Both the position numbers and the translations under genes were made by a program. Under the pieces are notes generated by a model. That model made no database searches. It worked only from the letters and a program-made list of their open reading frames with translations, and was not told the origin of the DNA. From positions 21,645,087 to 21,709,086 of the forward strand of contig BTRK01000001.1 in assembly GCA_036245805.1 (NCBI GenBank): a DNA stretch of 64,000 nucleotides, written 5' to 3'. Every line of letters begins with the position of its first letter. The first letter of the stretch is position 1. This stretch comes from Pristionchus mayeri. Taxonomy: Eukaryota; Nematoda; Chromadorea; Rhabditida; Neodiplogasteridae. Below, piece after piece: positions 22,655 through 34,104 of the stretch.

Positions 22655-25469
22655 TCAGTTGTCCTTCTTCATGAATGCACCGAACATCTCAACTGGCACG
22701 GGAAAGACGATCGTCGAATTGTGCTCCGCCCTGGAGAGAAACAATCAGAGGAGAGAAAAGAACAGATCGATAGTCGAGATTACTGTATTGGCTATCCCCT
22801 TTCTCAGTACTCTGATCGAGAGATGATCACTTGGTACGTGTTATCTAGGATAGAAAGGCCACTTCTACTCACGCGATTGAATTGAGTGCTTGTAGATGTC
22901 TGAGTTGGAGTGCGACGGGATTGGCTTGGATGACGTCAGCGGCCTCTTTGAGAGCACGAGAAGCCTGCAGAGAGAAAGATCAGCATGTGGAGACATTTCG
23001 AAGACACGTTCGTTTTACAATGCGATATTTCGTTCAAGAATTGAATGGGAACTGCAGATGCAAATCCCTTTCCTTCCTCTCCCCCCTCCTCCCCCCTCCC
23101 CCTTCTCCTCTCTTCTCACCTTCTGTTCTCCCTCTGCAGCGACGACCTTCGCTCGTGCTTCTCTGGCAGCCTCTGCCTCTGCAGCCATCGCTCGAGTCAA
23201 CTGTTGAGGCAGACGAATGTCCTTCACTTCCACTCGTTCCACCTGAAGAAGGGATGGGGATGAGAGGAGGAGCGAATGAAATGAATATGAAATGGAAATA
23301 ATAAGATCATTTAAAATTTTGAGATTCTTCATTACCTACCCAATTTCAGTTCTTATCCTTCGATAGAACTTCTAATTTTATTTTAGTACTCGTATGCTAT
23401 TTACAACTAGGAAGTTATAGTTCTATTAATGCCAATACTGATAAATACTAATATCCGCGTGAGATGGTAACTAGGGCAGCTATCTACCGTACGGAATAAA
23501 TGTATCTGTATTTGTATTGAGTAATGTGGTAAGCCTCGGTCCAACAGATTGTTCGAGTGACTACCGTATTGGAAAGGGAGGGAGGGACTGGACAGACCTT
23601 GACTCCCCAGTGTTCAGTTCCTTCGTCGAGGATCGTCTCGCACAATTGGGCGATCGCCTCTCGTTCAGTCAACATCTCAGTCAATGTCTTCATTCCTGCA
23701 CAAGTAGATTTATTAGGGAAGCAATTTGAAATTTTTTCGGTATTGTGACTGTCTCTCAATGATTTCCAAAAGTTAATGTTCGAATGCTCAATCTATTGTC
23801 CATTCTTTCGTTTCTTTCTTTATGAAGACAAAAAATAGATTCTCCATTGGAGACGAATTTCTCGATTTGAGCTGCCCTAGTTACCATCTCGATCTTTCAG
23901 TCACTACATGAATTCTCCATAGCAGGGGGCAGTTCCCAAGGGGGTCATCCTATGGGGGGGGGGGAGACTAATCGATACCGAGTGCATTTCTGAGTGTCGT
24001 CTGGGCGAGTAGCTTGGTGGAGTAGATGGCGTCGTCGACATTGTTCACTGAGGCGATTGGATCTGCAAGGAAGGAACTCACTTATTTAGTCATTTCTGCT
24101 TGCTCCTTCTCTCGCCTGTCCCTCCATGATTTATGATGTTGTTCCTCTCTCACCTCCTTCCTTCTCTTTCGAAGGGAACAATACACGAAACGAGGCTAAT
24201 CCCATTGAGTCTCAAGTGAGATTCGAATCCCTACCGGATGTTCTGAAGTAGACGACGGCGTCGACTGAGACAGTCACTGAATCCTTCGAGAGGATCTCCT
24301 GAGGGGGAACCGCGTACGAGACCACTCTGGAAGAGAGAAGAGTTACTCTCCCTGCCCTTCTGAGACTGCTGGCTCTCCAAGTTCCCTCTCTTCTCCTTCG
24401 TTTCTACGCCCGTCCATTCATCATTTTAGAGACTTTGGCTTCAAGTTTCCATCGAGAGAGAGGGGGGGGGGGAGTTGGCGAGTTGCCAGAAAGACTCACC
24501 TCAGGTCGATTTTTCTGTAAGTGTCGATGCAGGGAATGATGAAGATCATTCCAGGGCCTCGTGCTCCTCCGAATATCAATCGACCGATTCGGAAGATTAC
24601 CACTCGCTCGTATTCCTTGATGACCTACCAAGGAAGAGAGATTATCGATTGATTCTACGAACCCTTCTGACGATGACCAGGGGGATCAACTTGCTGCCCT
24701 CTCATTACACCCATGTGTTTCTAATGAAAGACGATCCGCTACGAGTGTCACTCAATAGGGAGAAGAGAGAGGGAGAACTCACTTTTAGACAGACACACAT
24801 CGAGAAGGGGAAGGTGAGGATGATGAGAATCCATGAGAGTACCTGCACTGGCCACTGTTACGGGAGAGAAGGATGGAATCTACCATTGTCTGAGATCTAT
24901 CGATTCAATCGTACCCTTCTATTCACTCAACGAATGAGCAGGATAGAAGATTCATTTCTTAAAACCCCTGACTTTTTCTTATTCACTGACTGCGAATGGA
25001 GTCTTTTCCCTCTCTCATCGAGGAGAGATCATTCAAAAGAGAGAGATCCATTCTCTGACCTGTAGTGCGTATCCGAATATCATCCCGATCGTCTCGTAGT
25101 CGGGGGGAACATCTTGCTGCAAGTGCCTGTTGTGGTGCAGCAGTGCGAGGTTTGGTAAGTGTCGGCGGTGCGAGTGCACCCCGAGCGTGCATTCCCGCAT
25201 GCACGAAGCGATCGTGCGAGTGGTCTCTCTCTCCCGTTAGTATAAGCAGTTAGAATGATATCTCGAGTGCAAGTGGGCATTCTCTCATTGTTTCATGCGA
25301 CAGAGAAGAGTGAAGAAGGAAGTGAATCTCTCTCGAAGGAAGGAAGAAGAGGAGGAAGAAGGGGAAGAAGGGGAAGGAGTGCGAGTGTAGGAGAACCTAC
25401 TTGCTCATCTACCTGATTTGAGGAGGGAGTCACCCATTGGGGTTCACTCCGAGGTTCCTTCCCCGACAT
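22655..25469 (-). CDS. Stomatin/MEC-2-type SPFH membrane protein
   Basis: Cholesterol-binding, oligomeric membrane scaffold that in this family modulates ion channels. The likely start at 25469 gives [13 protein letters not shown]. Then [14 protein letters not shown] leads into the membrane hairpin [20 protein letters not shown], with the conserved proline, and the classic [16 protein letters not shown]. The SPFH body follows: [90 protein letters not shown], and the helical [20 protein letters not shown]. The end is [19 protein letters not shown] then MKKDN and TGA at 22655-22657. The hairpin, the [12 protein letters not shown] block and the NSTI-FP end make family membership secure. Which sto/unc paralogue it is remains open. 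It converges with the small charged gene, about 480 bp away. Confidence 0.93.
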
Positions 25470-26773
25470 CGAAGCAGGCACTGTGGATCGACCACCTGGA
25501 ATGGAGAGGATACGGTAGGAGATGAAGACGATCGATAACTGACAGCTGCAATTCAGAAGCAATGGGAGAAGTAATGGCCTACGGCTGATGTGAGAGGGAA
25601 TCTATCTCTGAAGGGACTGAGAAAGGGAGAGAATGGAGGATATGAAGAGATGATGAATGGAAAGGAAGAAGTTGAGATGGGAAGGAGGGGAAGAGGGAGG
25701 AAGATGCAGATGGAAGCGACCTTTCGTCAGTTGCCTTCCTCTTCTCTTCGAGGGACGAGGTAATCTAATCTATCGGAGAAGGGGAATGTCCCACGGAAGG
25801 ACACCATTCTATCGATGAGGACTGATTGAGAGAGAAGAGGGGAAGGGGGAAGAGGGGGGGGGGGAGAAGGGAGGATCAGAGGAGAGAACTACAACTGCAG
25901 ATGAAGAGGGAGAATATGAGGAATCTCCCTCTTCCCCTCCGCATCTTAATTATCCAAGGGAGTCTGAGAGAGACAAGGGAGCCGTGTACTCACATCGGAA
26001 TAGAGAAGGGTATGGAGGGAGGGATCGGAGGGGGGGGGGGTGGAGGGAGGGGAGAGAGAAGGAGCTTTTCCCACTACGAACACCACAAAGATACAATAAT
26101 ATGGAGTGAGAAGGAAATGGAAAGCAATTGATGTAGTTCGTGAGAGGAGAATGGGAGAGGGAGTCGAGAGTTGGAAGGAGAGAATGGATTGAAAACAGAA
26201 GGAGCTGAGATAATTGAAGGCTTTTAGAGAAAGAGAGGAGTGAAGCGACAAGGGGAGAAGAGAGGAAGGAGAGAGAGAGGAAGAAGGAGGGCCACAAGTG
26301 GGCGATGCTGTTTAGACCCCACGGGCACAAATTGATTGAGGAGTTTGAGGTCTTAGGAAGGGAAAGAACAATGGAATCTGAGGGAGAAGAGGAAGAATCG
26401 AGGAATGAGTGAGAAGAGAAGGAAATAGTGAGAATTCACTGCACTTTCTAGCTGAAGAAAAGAGAAAGAGAAGAATTCGTGTGGAGAAGGAGAAGAGAGA
26501 AGAAGAGAAGAGAAGAGAGGAACAATTGATCTGCGAGGAGGAGGGAGAGGAAGGAAGGGAAGGATGCAGTCTAGCTGAATCACTCGATCGATGGACTCAC
26601 AGCTGCCACTCACTTCCACTACTTCGTCATTCCATTCGGAAGACAGGAAATTGAGATGTGCCCTCCCCTTTGAGAGCTTCTGTTCTCAATTATCGAAAGA
26701 GACTGCGAATGGAGAAGAGGAACACATCCGGAATCAGAGGACAGAGGAGGAGAGGAAAGGGGGGGGGAAGGGT

Positions 26774-26797
26774 GGGGGGGGGGGGGGGGGGGGGGGG
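26774..26797 (+). repeat. Uninterrupted run of 24 G
   Basis: A homopolymer of 24 guanines, preceded by shorter G runs from about 26760. It could form G-quadruplex structures and is prone to length error in sequencing. Confidence 0.95.
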
Positions 26798-28210
26798 CTG
26801 GACTACTTCTTTTTCTCGCAAGTCATCGACTCTTTTCTGAATGCGGAATGAGACGGCGAGTGCACACTAAGAATAAATTACTGACGAGATAAAGAGTGAA
26901 ACGGGGAATGGAATCAGAATGATCTCGATGGAAGATTATTCTCACTCAATCATCATAGAAATGAGGATATGGAAAGTGAGAAAAGAAGACTGATAGGAGG
27001 GAGTGATTCTTCCTCGATGAGATTCTAGACAGGGTCTTCGTTCTTTCCATCCACGCAACGAATCCCTTCTCTTCTCTTTCCCCGAATCGGTATCTAGTCA
27101 GCCAAAAAAATAGTTGGTCACCAAATTTCCCTTACTCGATTGTTTTTCTATTCTTCTTCCCGTTATTCGATGGAAAGAATAAGCGGGGCCGAGAATGAAG
27201 AATGGGGAAATCACTCGGAATAGAAGACAGAAGAAGAAGTGAGAAGAAGAAATCTCTCTCTAGGTTCTTGGCGGGGAACGAAGTGGATGGGGAGAAGAGA
27301 GAAGGGAGAAGACGGTATGGGTGGTGGATAGTGAGTTCTCCCCGGTCTCTTCTACCTCGAAGACGACGACGTTGTCGAATAACTCGAGAAGGAGAGTGAG
27401 GTGGAATTGAATTATTGCGATGGAAAGAGAAAAGAGGGCAGGATGGACTGAGAGGAGAAAGGAAGGAGAAGTCTGCTAGGGTCTCGTAGACACTACAATG
27501 GAGCCAATTCGTAGCAAATCATACCTTCCAATACAAATAATTCATAACATTCATGGGAAAGACTGTCAAGTAGACAAATAATTAACAACCAAATAGCGAA
27601 TTCATGCCTGGATGTGCCAATACACAGGAGTCAAACAATCAGTTTCTAATCTTAATTTTAAAAAAATAAAAATATGAAGTTGAACATCGTTGAGAAAAGA
27701 GGGAGACTCGGTTGAAAATGATAAATGAGGAGCACGGCGTGAGAATTGGTGATGGAGGGAGTCATACTGACACGAAGCCAAATGAAATATCATGTGGATA
27801 AAAGAAGGGAAAGTAAGTGAGAAATGGGGCTGATCGATGGAGAAAAAGAGGAAGAAGAAGAAGAGAGAGAAAGGAATTGGAGAATGAAGTAATGAGAATT
27901 CAGAGAGGAGAAGAGAGAAGAAGAGAGGACTACGGAAGATTCCTCCTCTCACTCAATATACATCGGGAAGGGATGATAGGGAAGAGGAATGGAGAATACT
28001 ATTCTGAATGAAAGAGATCTACTTGTAGAATGGAATCGAGATATCATTATTTCAATTGTGAATCAATCGAAGATATTTCATTACACTTATTAAAGAATAT
28101 TCAGAAGCGTTTATTATGTATATATTTTACATTATACTTTAATATTCACTTCAAAACTAAAGGAAATATAGATCTTTAAAGAATTGGGATTTTATTCCAG
28201 AGAATCATGT

Positions 28211-28466
28211 TCACTCTCATCCTCAGCTATCTTCCATCCCCTCTCATCCTCAGCTATCTTCCATCCCCTCTCATCCTCAGCTATCTTCCATCCCCTCTCA
28301 TCCTCAGCTATCTTCCATCCCCTCTCATCCTCTGCTATCTTCCATCCCCTCTCATCCTCAGCTATCTTCCATCCCCTCTCATCCTCAGCTATCTTCCATC
28401 CCCTCTCATCCTCAGCTATCTTCCATCCCCTCTCATCCTCAGCTATCTTCCATCCCCTCTCATCCA
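28211..28466. repeat. 27-bp minisatellite, about 9.5 copies
   Basis: A tandem array whose unit reads about ctatcttccatcccctctca followed by tcctcag. Copies are nearly identical; one at about 28330 has a T for A change. The unit is a multiple of three without stops, so it opens frames on both strands, but nothing suggests it is coding. Confidence 0.95.
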
Positions 28467-29830
28467 TTCAAATTCTTCCCCTCCCCACTCAAATTATTCT
28501 CCATTCTACCGCCGTCCATCTAATTTCCCTCCCTTCCTCATTCTCTCCTTCTCCACTCTTAACTCTTCCCCGAAACCCAAAGCGCTGAGAACTCCCACTA
28601 CTCATCAGAATTACAAATGGAGTCCTCTTCGAATAGCATCGATTCTCGCTCCTTCATTTGATCACTTCGAATTCACTCGAAACTGCATCTGACAGTGGAT
28701 TTTCTCTCCTTCCAACCTGTCACTCAGCACACTCTTTCACTACTCCCCATCAAGAGAGAGAGGAGGAGAGAGTGTGTGGAATGATGAGAGTCCTCCTCTC
28801 ATTGGGCAGTCATTACTAAGTACCCCATCGAGATTCGAAGTGACCTGACCGAGTGAGTTGTCAACTATTACTACGAAGGATCACATTTCAAGAAAGGTGA
28901 GGACAGACGAGAGAAGGAGAAGAGGAGAGGAGGAGGAGGAGGAGGAGGTCACAACAATCGGAGATCACTCTTCCGTTACCTCCTTACTGCTATCATTCCC
29001 TTTGTCTCCATTAACCACACGCTCATTTTCTCAACACCAATCCGCCCAATTTGTTGTGGTGGTAGGGATAAATAGAGTGTGGATGAATGAGTGGACCCCC
29101 CAGATTGGAAGACTCTTCACTGCCCCATTCACATTCTTCTCTTTATTCGTCGTCGCAATCTCATTTCATGCATAAATCCCCCCATTCTATTCTCGACTTT
29201 GTCTTTCTCTAAAAGAGATGGAAATGAGTGAGACAAGAGAAGGAATCGAGGCTAATCTAATGGTTCACGTCGCCATCTCCCGAGAGATCACATTTATTCC
29301 CCCCCCCCTCCCCCCCCCTACGACTCCCCATTCAAGGAATGCCGTAGTAAATAGGAAGGATGGAAGTGATAGCTTCCTCGATCCTCTTCATCCCCTTCAC
29401 CCCTTCATCCTTCCCATTCCTTCTCACTCCCATCCTCCATCCTTCCATTCGCACTCCTCTATTGAATCTCCACTACTCCCCTTTATTCTCCCTTTCTTCA
29501 AAATTCACGCAGTCAGTCATGCCGATTTCGACAAAGGATGCAGTCACGCCTCACTCTCCCATATCTCCAGCTATACGGAACACTACGGTAGAAACGTGAG
29601 CATACGGTATACGATGAAGGCAGAACTGTCCAAGGACTACTGTAACGGGATGGTGCACGACTACGGTATGGCCATCGTGAAATGGATCGATTGAAATGTG
29701 AGGAGCAGGCGCGAGAAATAAAAGAAGAGTGGGAGCTCTCTCTGGGGAGAAAGTAAAGTGACTGAAGGGAGAAGACGAGAAGGATTCACATCCAGACGAG
29801 TATGGAACAATCGGCAATCGGAAGTTGATG

Positions 29831-29879
29831 AAGAGGAGGAGGAGGAGGAGGAGGAGGAGGAGGAGGAGGAGGAGGAGGA
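29831..29879 (+). repeat. GGA trinucleotide tract
   Basis: About 16 GGA/GAG units in a row. It produces a poly-Glu frame on + and a poly-Ser frame on -, neither with coding support. Confidence 0.9.
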
Positions 29880-32559
29880 TAGTGATGGGGGAGAATCAAT
29901 CAAGACTGATGAAATCAAGAAGAGGATGGATCATTTGATGAGAGAGATGAGAGAACACTCACCTTCTTCGGATAGCTCATGGGGCTGAGTGAGTAGTTCG
30001 GGAAATATCGAAGGAGGCGGAGGTGGTAATCTGGTTACGGTAGGAGGTACGATGGGTCACATCGTTGATAAGTTACCTGGTAGTCATGACTGCTCGTGGA
30101 GAGGGTGGAGAGATGAAAGGGAGTATGCTGGTGAAGGGCTAATGGGGGCAAGAATGGGAGAGGAGGAGGAGGAGTTGGAAGAGGGAGGGAGGAGGAGGGA
30201 GAGGGAAGGGGAGGAGGAGAGGAGAGGCTGGTCCCGCTTCCTTTAGTAGACTGTCGTAGTTGTGTTCGATCTCTTTGTTGTTGAACGTTCGTAGGAGAAT
30301 TAGGAGGAGCGTGGAGTAGAATGGGGGTAGAGAGGGGAGAAGAGGTGAGAGGAGAGGGAGTAGAGAAGGAGTGATGCAGTCGGTTGAAGTGGTAGGAGTG
30401 GTGGATTGATTAGACCCAAAGAGGGAGGAGGAGGGAAGAATGGATGGGGGAGGGGAATCAGATTTGGAGAGGAGATGGGTCCTGTTGTGTGAGGAGTGAG
30501 GAGAAGGAGAAGAATGGAGAGACAAGAGTACCCATGGGACTGAGGAGGAGGAGGGGTTAGGGGGAGGAGTGATCTACTCTGCCTGATAGGATGGACGAGG
30601 GGAGGCATGTTCCTAGGATTAGGGCTGCTTAGTGGGTGTAGTGGCTGGTAGGAAGTACACATCAGTCTTCGAAGAGAGACCAGGGAATATTCCTCTCGCT
30701 CCCTCTCTTCCCATCAACAATCATCCTCGTAGAGTGATGTAGATGAGCATGCGTTCCATTCGATGTGATGATGGCATTCGAGATAGATGGCATTTGGGTG
30801 TTGATATGGAGGATGAAGATGGTGGATGCGTAGCTTTCTCTTCTCGCCTGGGGACTCTTCCCATATTGGAATGGAGAGAAGGGCGATGGAGCGTAATGAG
30901 ACAATGGAGAAGAGAAGAGAGGACTAATGAAGAGGGGAGATATCGAGGGATGGGAAGAGGAAGAGGCGAGAGAGGAGGACTGACACTCACGACAGCATGT
31001 AGATGCACACATCTAGTACTCATTCACTACAGATTATGGTAACTTCGAAGATTCTGATTTCGAAAAATCATAAATTTTTTGGTTCTGATAAATTTCTTCT
31101 GCAGTGTTCGATTCTCACTCAAGTAGGAGAGAGTCGTAAATTCGCCGCCGAGATTCCATCTGCTCATTCATCAACGAGAGAGCATTGACAATATGTGAGC
31201 TACGGGAATTCAAAGTCGAGAAAACAACGAAAGAGATAAACAAAAGTAGTGGAATCGACAGCTGAATCTCAGAAGATGGAAGAGCACGTGCTTAATCGCG
31301 AGCGAAATCCCTCGTAGACAGATATAGGAGAAGAATGAGAATGTTCCCGTTGAGAGGCGTGAAAGCAAAGGGATCACGATGATGGGAAGCGAGGAGAAGA
31401 GAGGAGAAGTCTCGAGGTGATAGAAAAGAGAAGAAGAAAAGGAAGAAGAATGGAGCCATAAGACTCATTTGACTTGCATGGAAACAGAAAGAGAGGCGAG
31501 TCATCACTATGCAATCACTCATTCGATCAACTCTCCATTGAAGAAAAGGGAACGACGAACTCTTTCCATTGGAGAAGATTGTCTAGTTTGATGAAGGAAT
31601 AGAAAGACTGCGAAGTGAAACAGCTTAGTTGCTTCCCCTATGGATAATAATGGTGAACGTTAATTTAAGGAAAAAGGGAAGGAAAATAGAAGAGAAAATG
31701 GTAGGAGGAGGGACAGTCTAGAGACTAGAGACAGGAGGGGGAGGGAATAGTATCTAGGGAGACTTGCTCTCTTTATGAATGAAGAGAAGAGAGTCGAGAG
31801 ATCTCCAACTTCCCTTTTCTCATAAATAATGCGCGAGAGAGTCTCCAATCAGGATACAGACTCACTCAATCAATAATCAAAGGGACAGAGGAGGATTCGA
31901 ATGAACCATCTTCTTTCCAAATCGTTGCCCTTGTGAGTTATCGAACCATTTAGAGAAATACACAGCAAAGTCGAAAAAGAGTATGATTACATAGAAGATG
32001 TACGACTGTTCAAAAGTAGATATGGTTCGTCCACGTGTTGAGAAGGATCAGATAGGGATGGGAGAGAGAATAGGAATGAAGAAGGGAAGATACAAGTTGG
32101 ATGGCTACTCGTCTTTCCCTTCTCGCTTCCCATGGGAGAAATGGAGAGAACGGACAGAAGACTGCATAGGGGATCTCCATCCCTCTCCCCCTTCTCTTCC
32201 TTCCTCCAATCAGGGGAAGACGAATGAACCGGGGTTGAGCATATCCATATCCATTACTGTTCACCGCCCGAGATTACCAATTCTCCATTCTTTATCTCAA
32301 TAGTTCAATAATTGACTAGCAAGCAGAAAGAGAGCACCGGAAACCATAGAAAGTTTAACAATAAGAACATCTGGAATATACTCCTTTTAATTTCGCAATA
32401 TTCTCGATGGCGATAAAAAATGAGGTCATTTTGACTGGCCACTACATACTCTATTACTAAGAAAATAAGGGAGTATAAATCCAGCAACAAAGGGATGAAC
32501 TATAGAGCTACTCTGACTACGGTAGTCAACTGCAGTACTACTCTGACTACGGTAGACGA

Positions 32560-33636
32560 TCAATGATGAGCTGCCCCATAGATAGGACGAACCCACGAAT
32601 CCATTCCCATTTCAACTGCTGAGTCGATGGGACGAACGATGAGAGGAATGGCGCCTAGTCCAATGGCAGTAGTCGCCCATTTGCGAGCTGTCGGGGGAAG
32701 ACGAGTGGTCCTCAACGGAATAGTTACGATTACGGTAGAGAAGAAGAATATCGATAATAGAACTAAAATATATATTTTGGTTCATATGACAATGTTTTCA
32801 CCATGCAAACATTGACATTCTCGGCCTATCTCTTCATATATATGAAATAATCAATTTCACGGATCGATATTTCCAAACTGACTTGCTGAGAAGAATAGCG
32901 GTGAAATGGCACAATCGGTTGATCGTGAATCCAGGGATGACGACAGAAGCGAGAGTCTACAGAGGGGAACTTAAGGAGATAGGGACTAACTCGCGTGAAA
33001 GGCCATTGGACTACAGTATACCTGCCAGAGGAAGGTGTCTCCTGCAGCGACCGCCACTGCCTTCGACCGATCAGAGCACGTCGGCCACTCCTTCTGAATG
33101 ATCAAACACTTTCGACTCGAGGATTACTCTTGCTACGAGCATTACGCCACATAATGGCAGACCTCAAACAGATAGAACAAAAACAATGGGAAATCCGGCG
33201 CATTCCTTCTTTTCTTCTCAGTTAACTTTAAATGTCTCTCATCGAAACAGTACGTAACTGGTCTTCCAATCTTCGAATGTTGTGATGCGATTGAATAAAA
33301 AGGTTGAAAGCTCGACTGCTCGTCGTCAGTTTCACCTTGTGTGCTTTTCTGCTCTTGTCGAGAGCATCAGCACATACGTAGCCGAAGGCAGCAACATAGG
33401 TCGCCCTGACCAGAGAGACGGGAACAATCGATCGAAAGGCTTCCCCGACTTCGTTTGAGTAGCCTACAAGATAATCGACTCATGAAAAATAGTTGTGAAC
33501 CAGTGTGGGAAGAATAAGATGACGTAGGCAAGCGAAATGACACACCGAGGAATCTGATGGGCGTATCTCGGTAGATGTCGATCTGGCGTAGATCGTCCTG
33601 CACTTTCTGGTACGTGCTCGATCCGCTCTCTGCCAT
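32560..33636 (-). CDS. MTFP1/MTP18-like mitochondrial fission process protein
   Basis: Inner mitochondrial membrane protein, linked in other animals to mitochondrial fission and inner-membrane integrity. It starts at 33636 (MAESGSSTYQKVQDDLRQ). Exon 1 ends DIYRDTPIRFLG, and the next begins GYSNEVGEAFRSIVPVSL and continues VAAFGYVCADALDKSRKA. A further exon gives KAVAVAAGDTFLWQ, then TLASVVIPGFTINRLCHF, then RKWATTAIGLGAIPLIVRP, IDSAVEMGMDSWVRPIYG, ending AAHH and TGA at 32560-32562. The order IYRDT-RFLGY-NEVGEAFRS, SVVIPGFTIN and RKW-TT-IGL-PIDS-V matches the family throughout. Its 5' end faces the kinesin gene, 469 bp away, head to head. Confidence 0.93.
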
Positions 33637-34104
33637 CACTGAATATTACAAGCATTTATTGCTCGAAAATCAGATGCAAATAGCTAAATATACTTATCGA
33701 AATTAGGATAGATAGCACCATTTAACTATAGCAAAGGTTAGCCGTCGAAAACTATGTCGAGAAGAAATGTATCGAAGAAACGGACATCGATTGGAATATC
33801 AAAATATTTATAGGAGAATGTTAATGCTCCGTTAGGGAAAACATATGATCACAATTTAAGCGCTTGTATTCAATAAAGGCGAAATCAGCAAGGCAGAAGC
33901 AGCTCGATGAAATAAGGAGCAACTTTATAATACAATCACTTCTCAACTCAAGACCGGTAATTATCTTCAGGTTTCTTGTGTGTTTTACTGTAAATCGAGC
34001 GGGAGATTTAACAAATTTGGCAGATATTTTCTTATTTCGTATTTTTGTTGATTTATCGATTTGTTCTTGTTTAATTACATCGAAGAAATCATTGCCGTAT
34101 CAGG

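Larger units (their letters stand above)
25470..32559. other. 7-kb gene-poor, purine-biased region
   Basis: No exon with family similarity or convincing splice structure was found on either strand. The + strand is heavily purine-rich (GA/GGA runs) from about 25.5 to 31.9 kb. This creates many Glu/Arg/Gly-rich frames on one strand and Ser/Pro/Leu-rich frames on the other, and I regard them as artefacts. It contains a long G run, a 27-bp minisatellite and a GGA tract, listed separately. Confidence 0.5.

Noticed and set aside
28211..28466. Possible CRISPR-like array
   Set aside because: Units are contiguous with no spacers and the genome is eukaryotic.
28184..28692. Long repetitive frames on both strands around the 27-bp array
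   Set aside because: The repeat unit is a multiple of three with no stops; there is no splice structure, no conserved block, and all frames are open equally.
25826..31012. Numerous Glu/Arg/Gly-rich and Ser/Pro/Leu-rich frames in the purine-rich block
   Set aside because: They follow base composition, appear on both strands and share no motif with any family I know.
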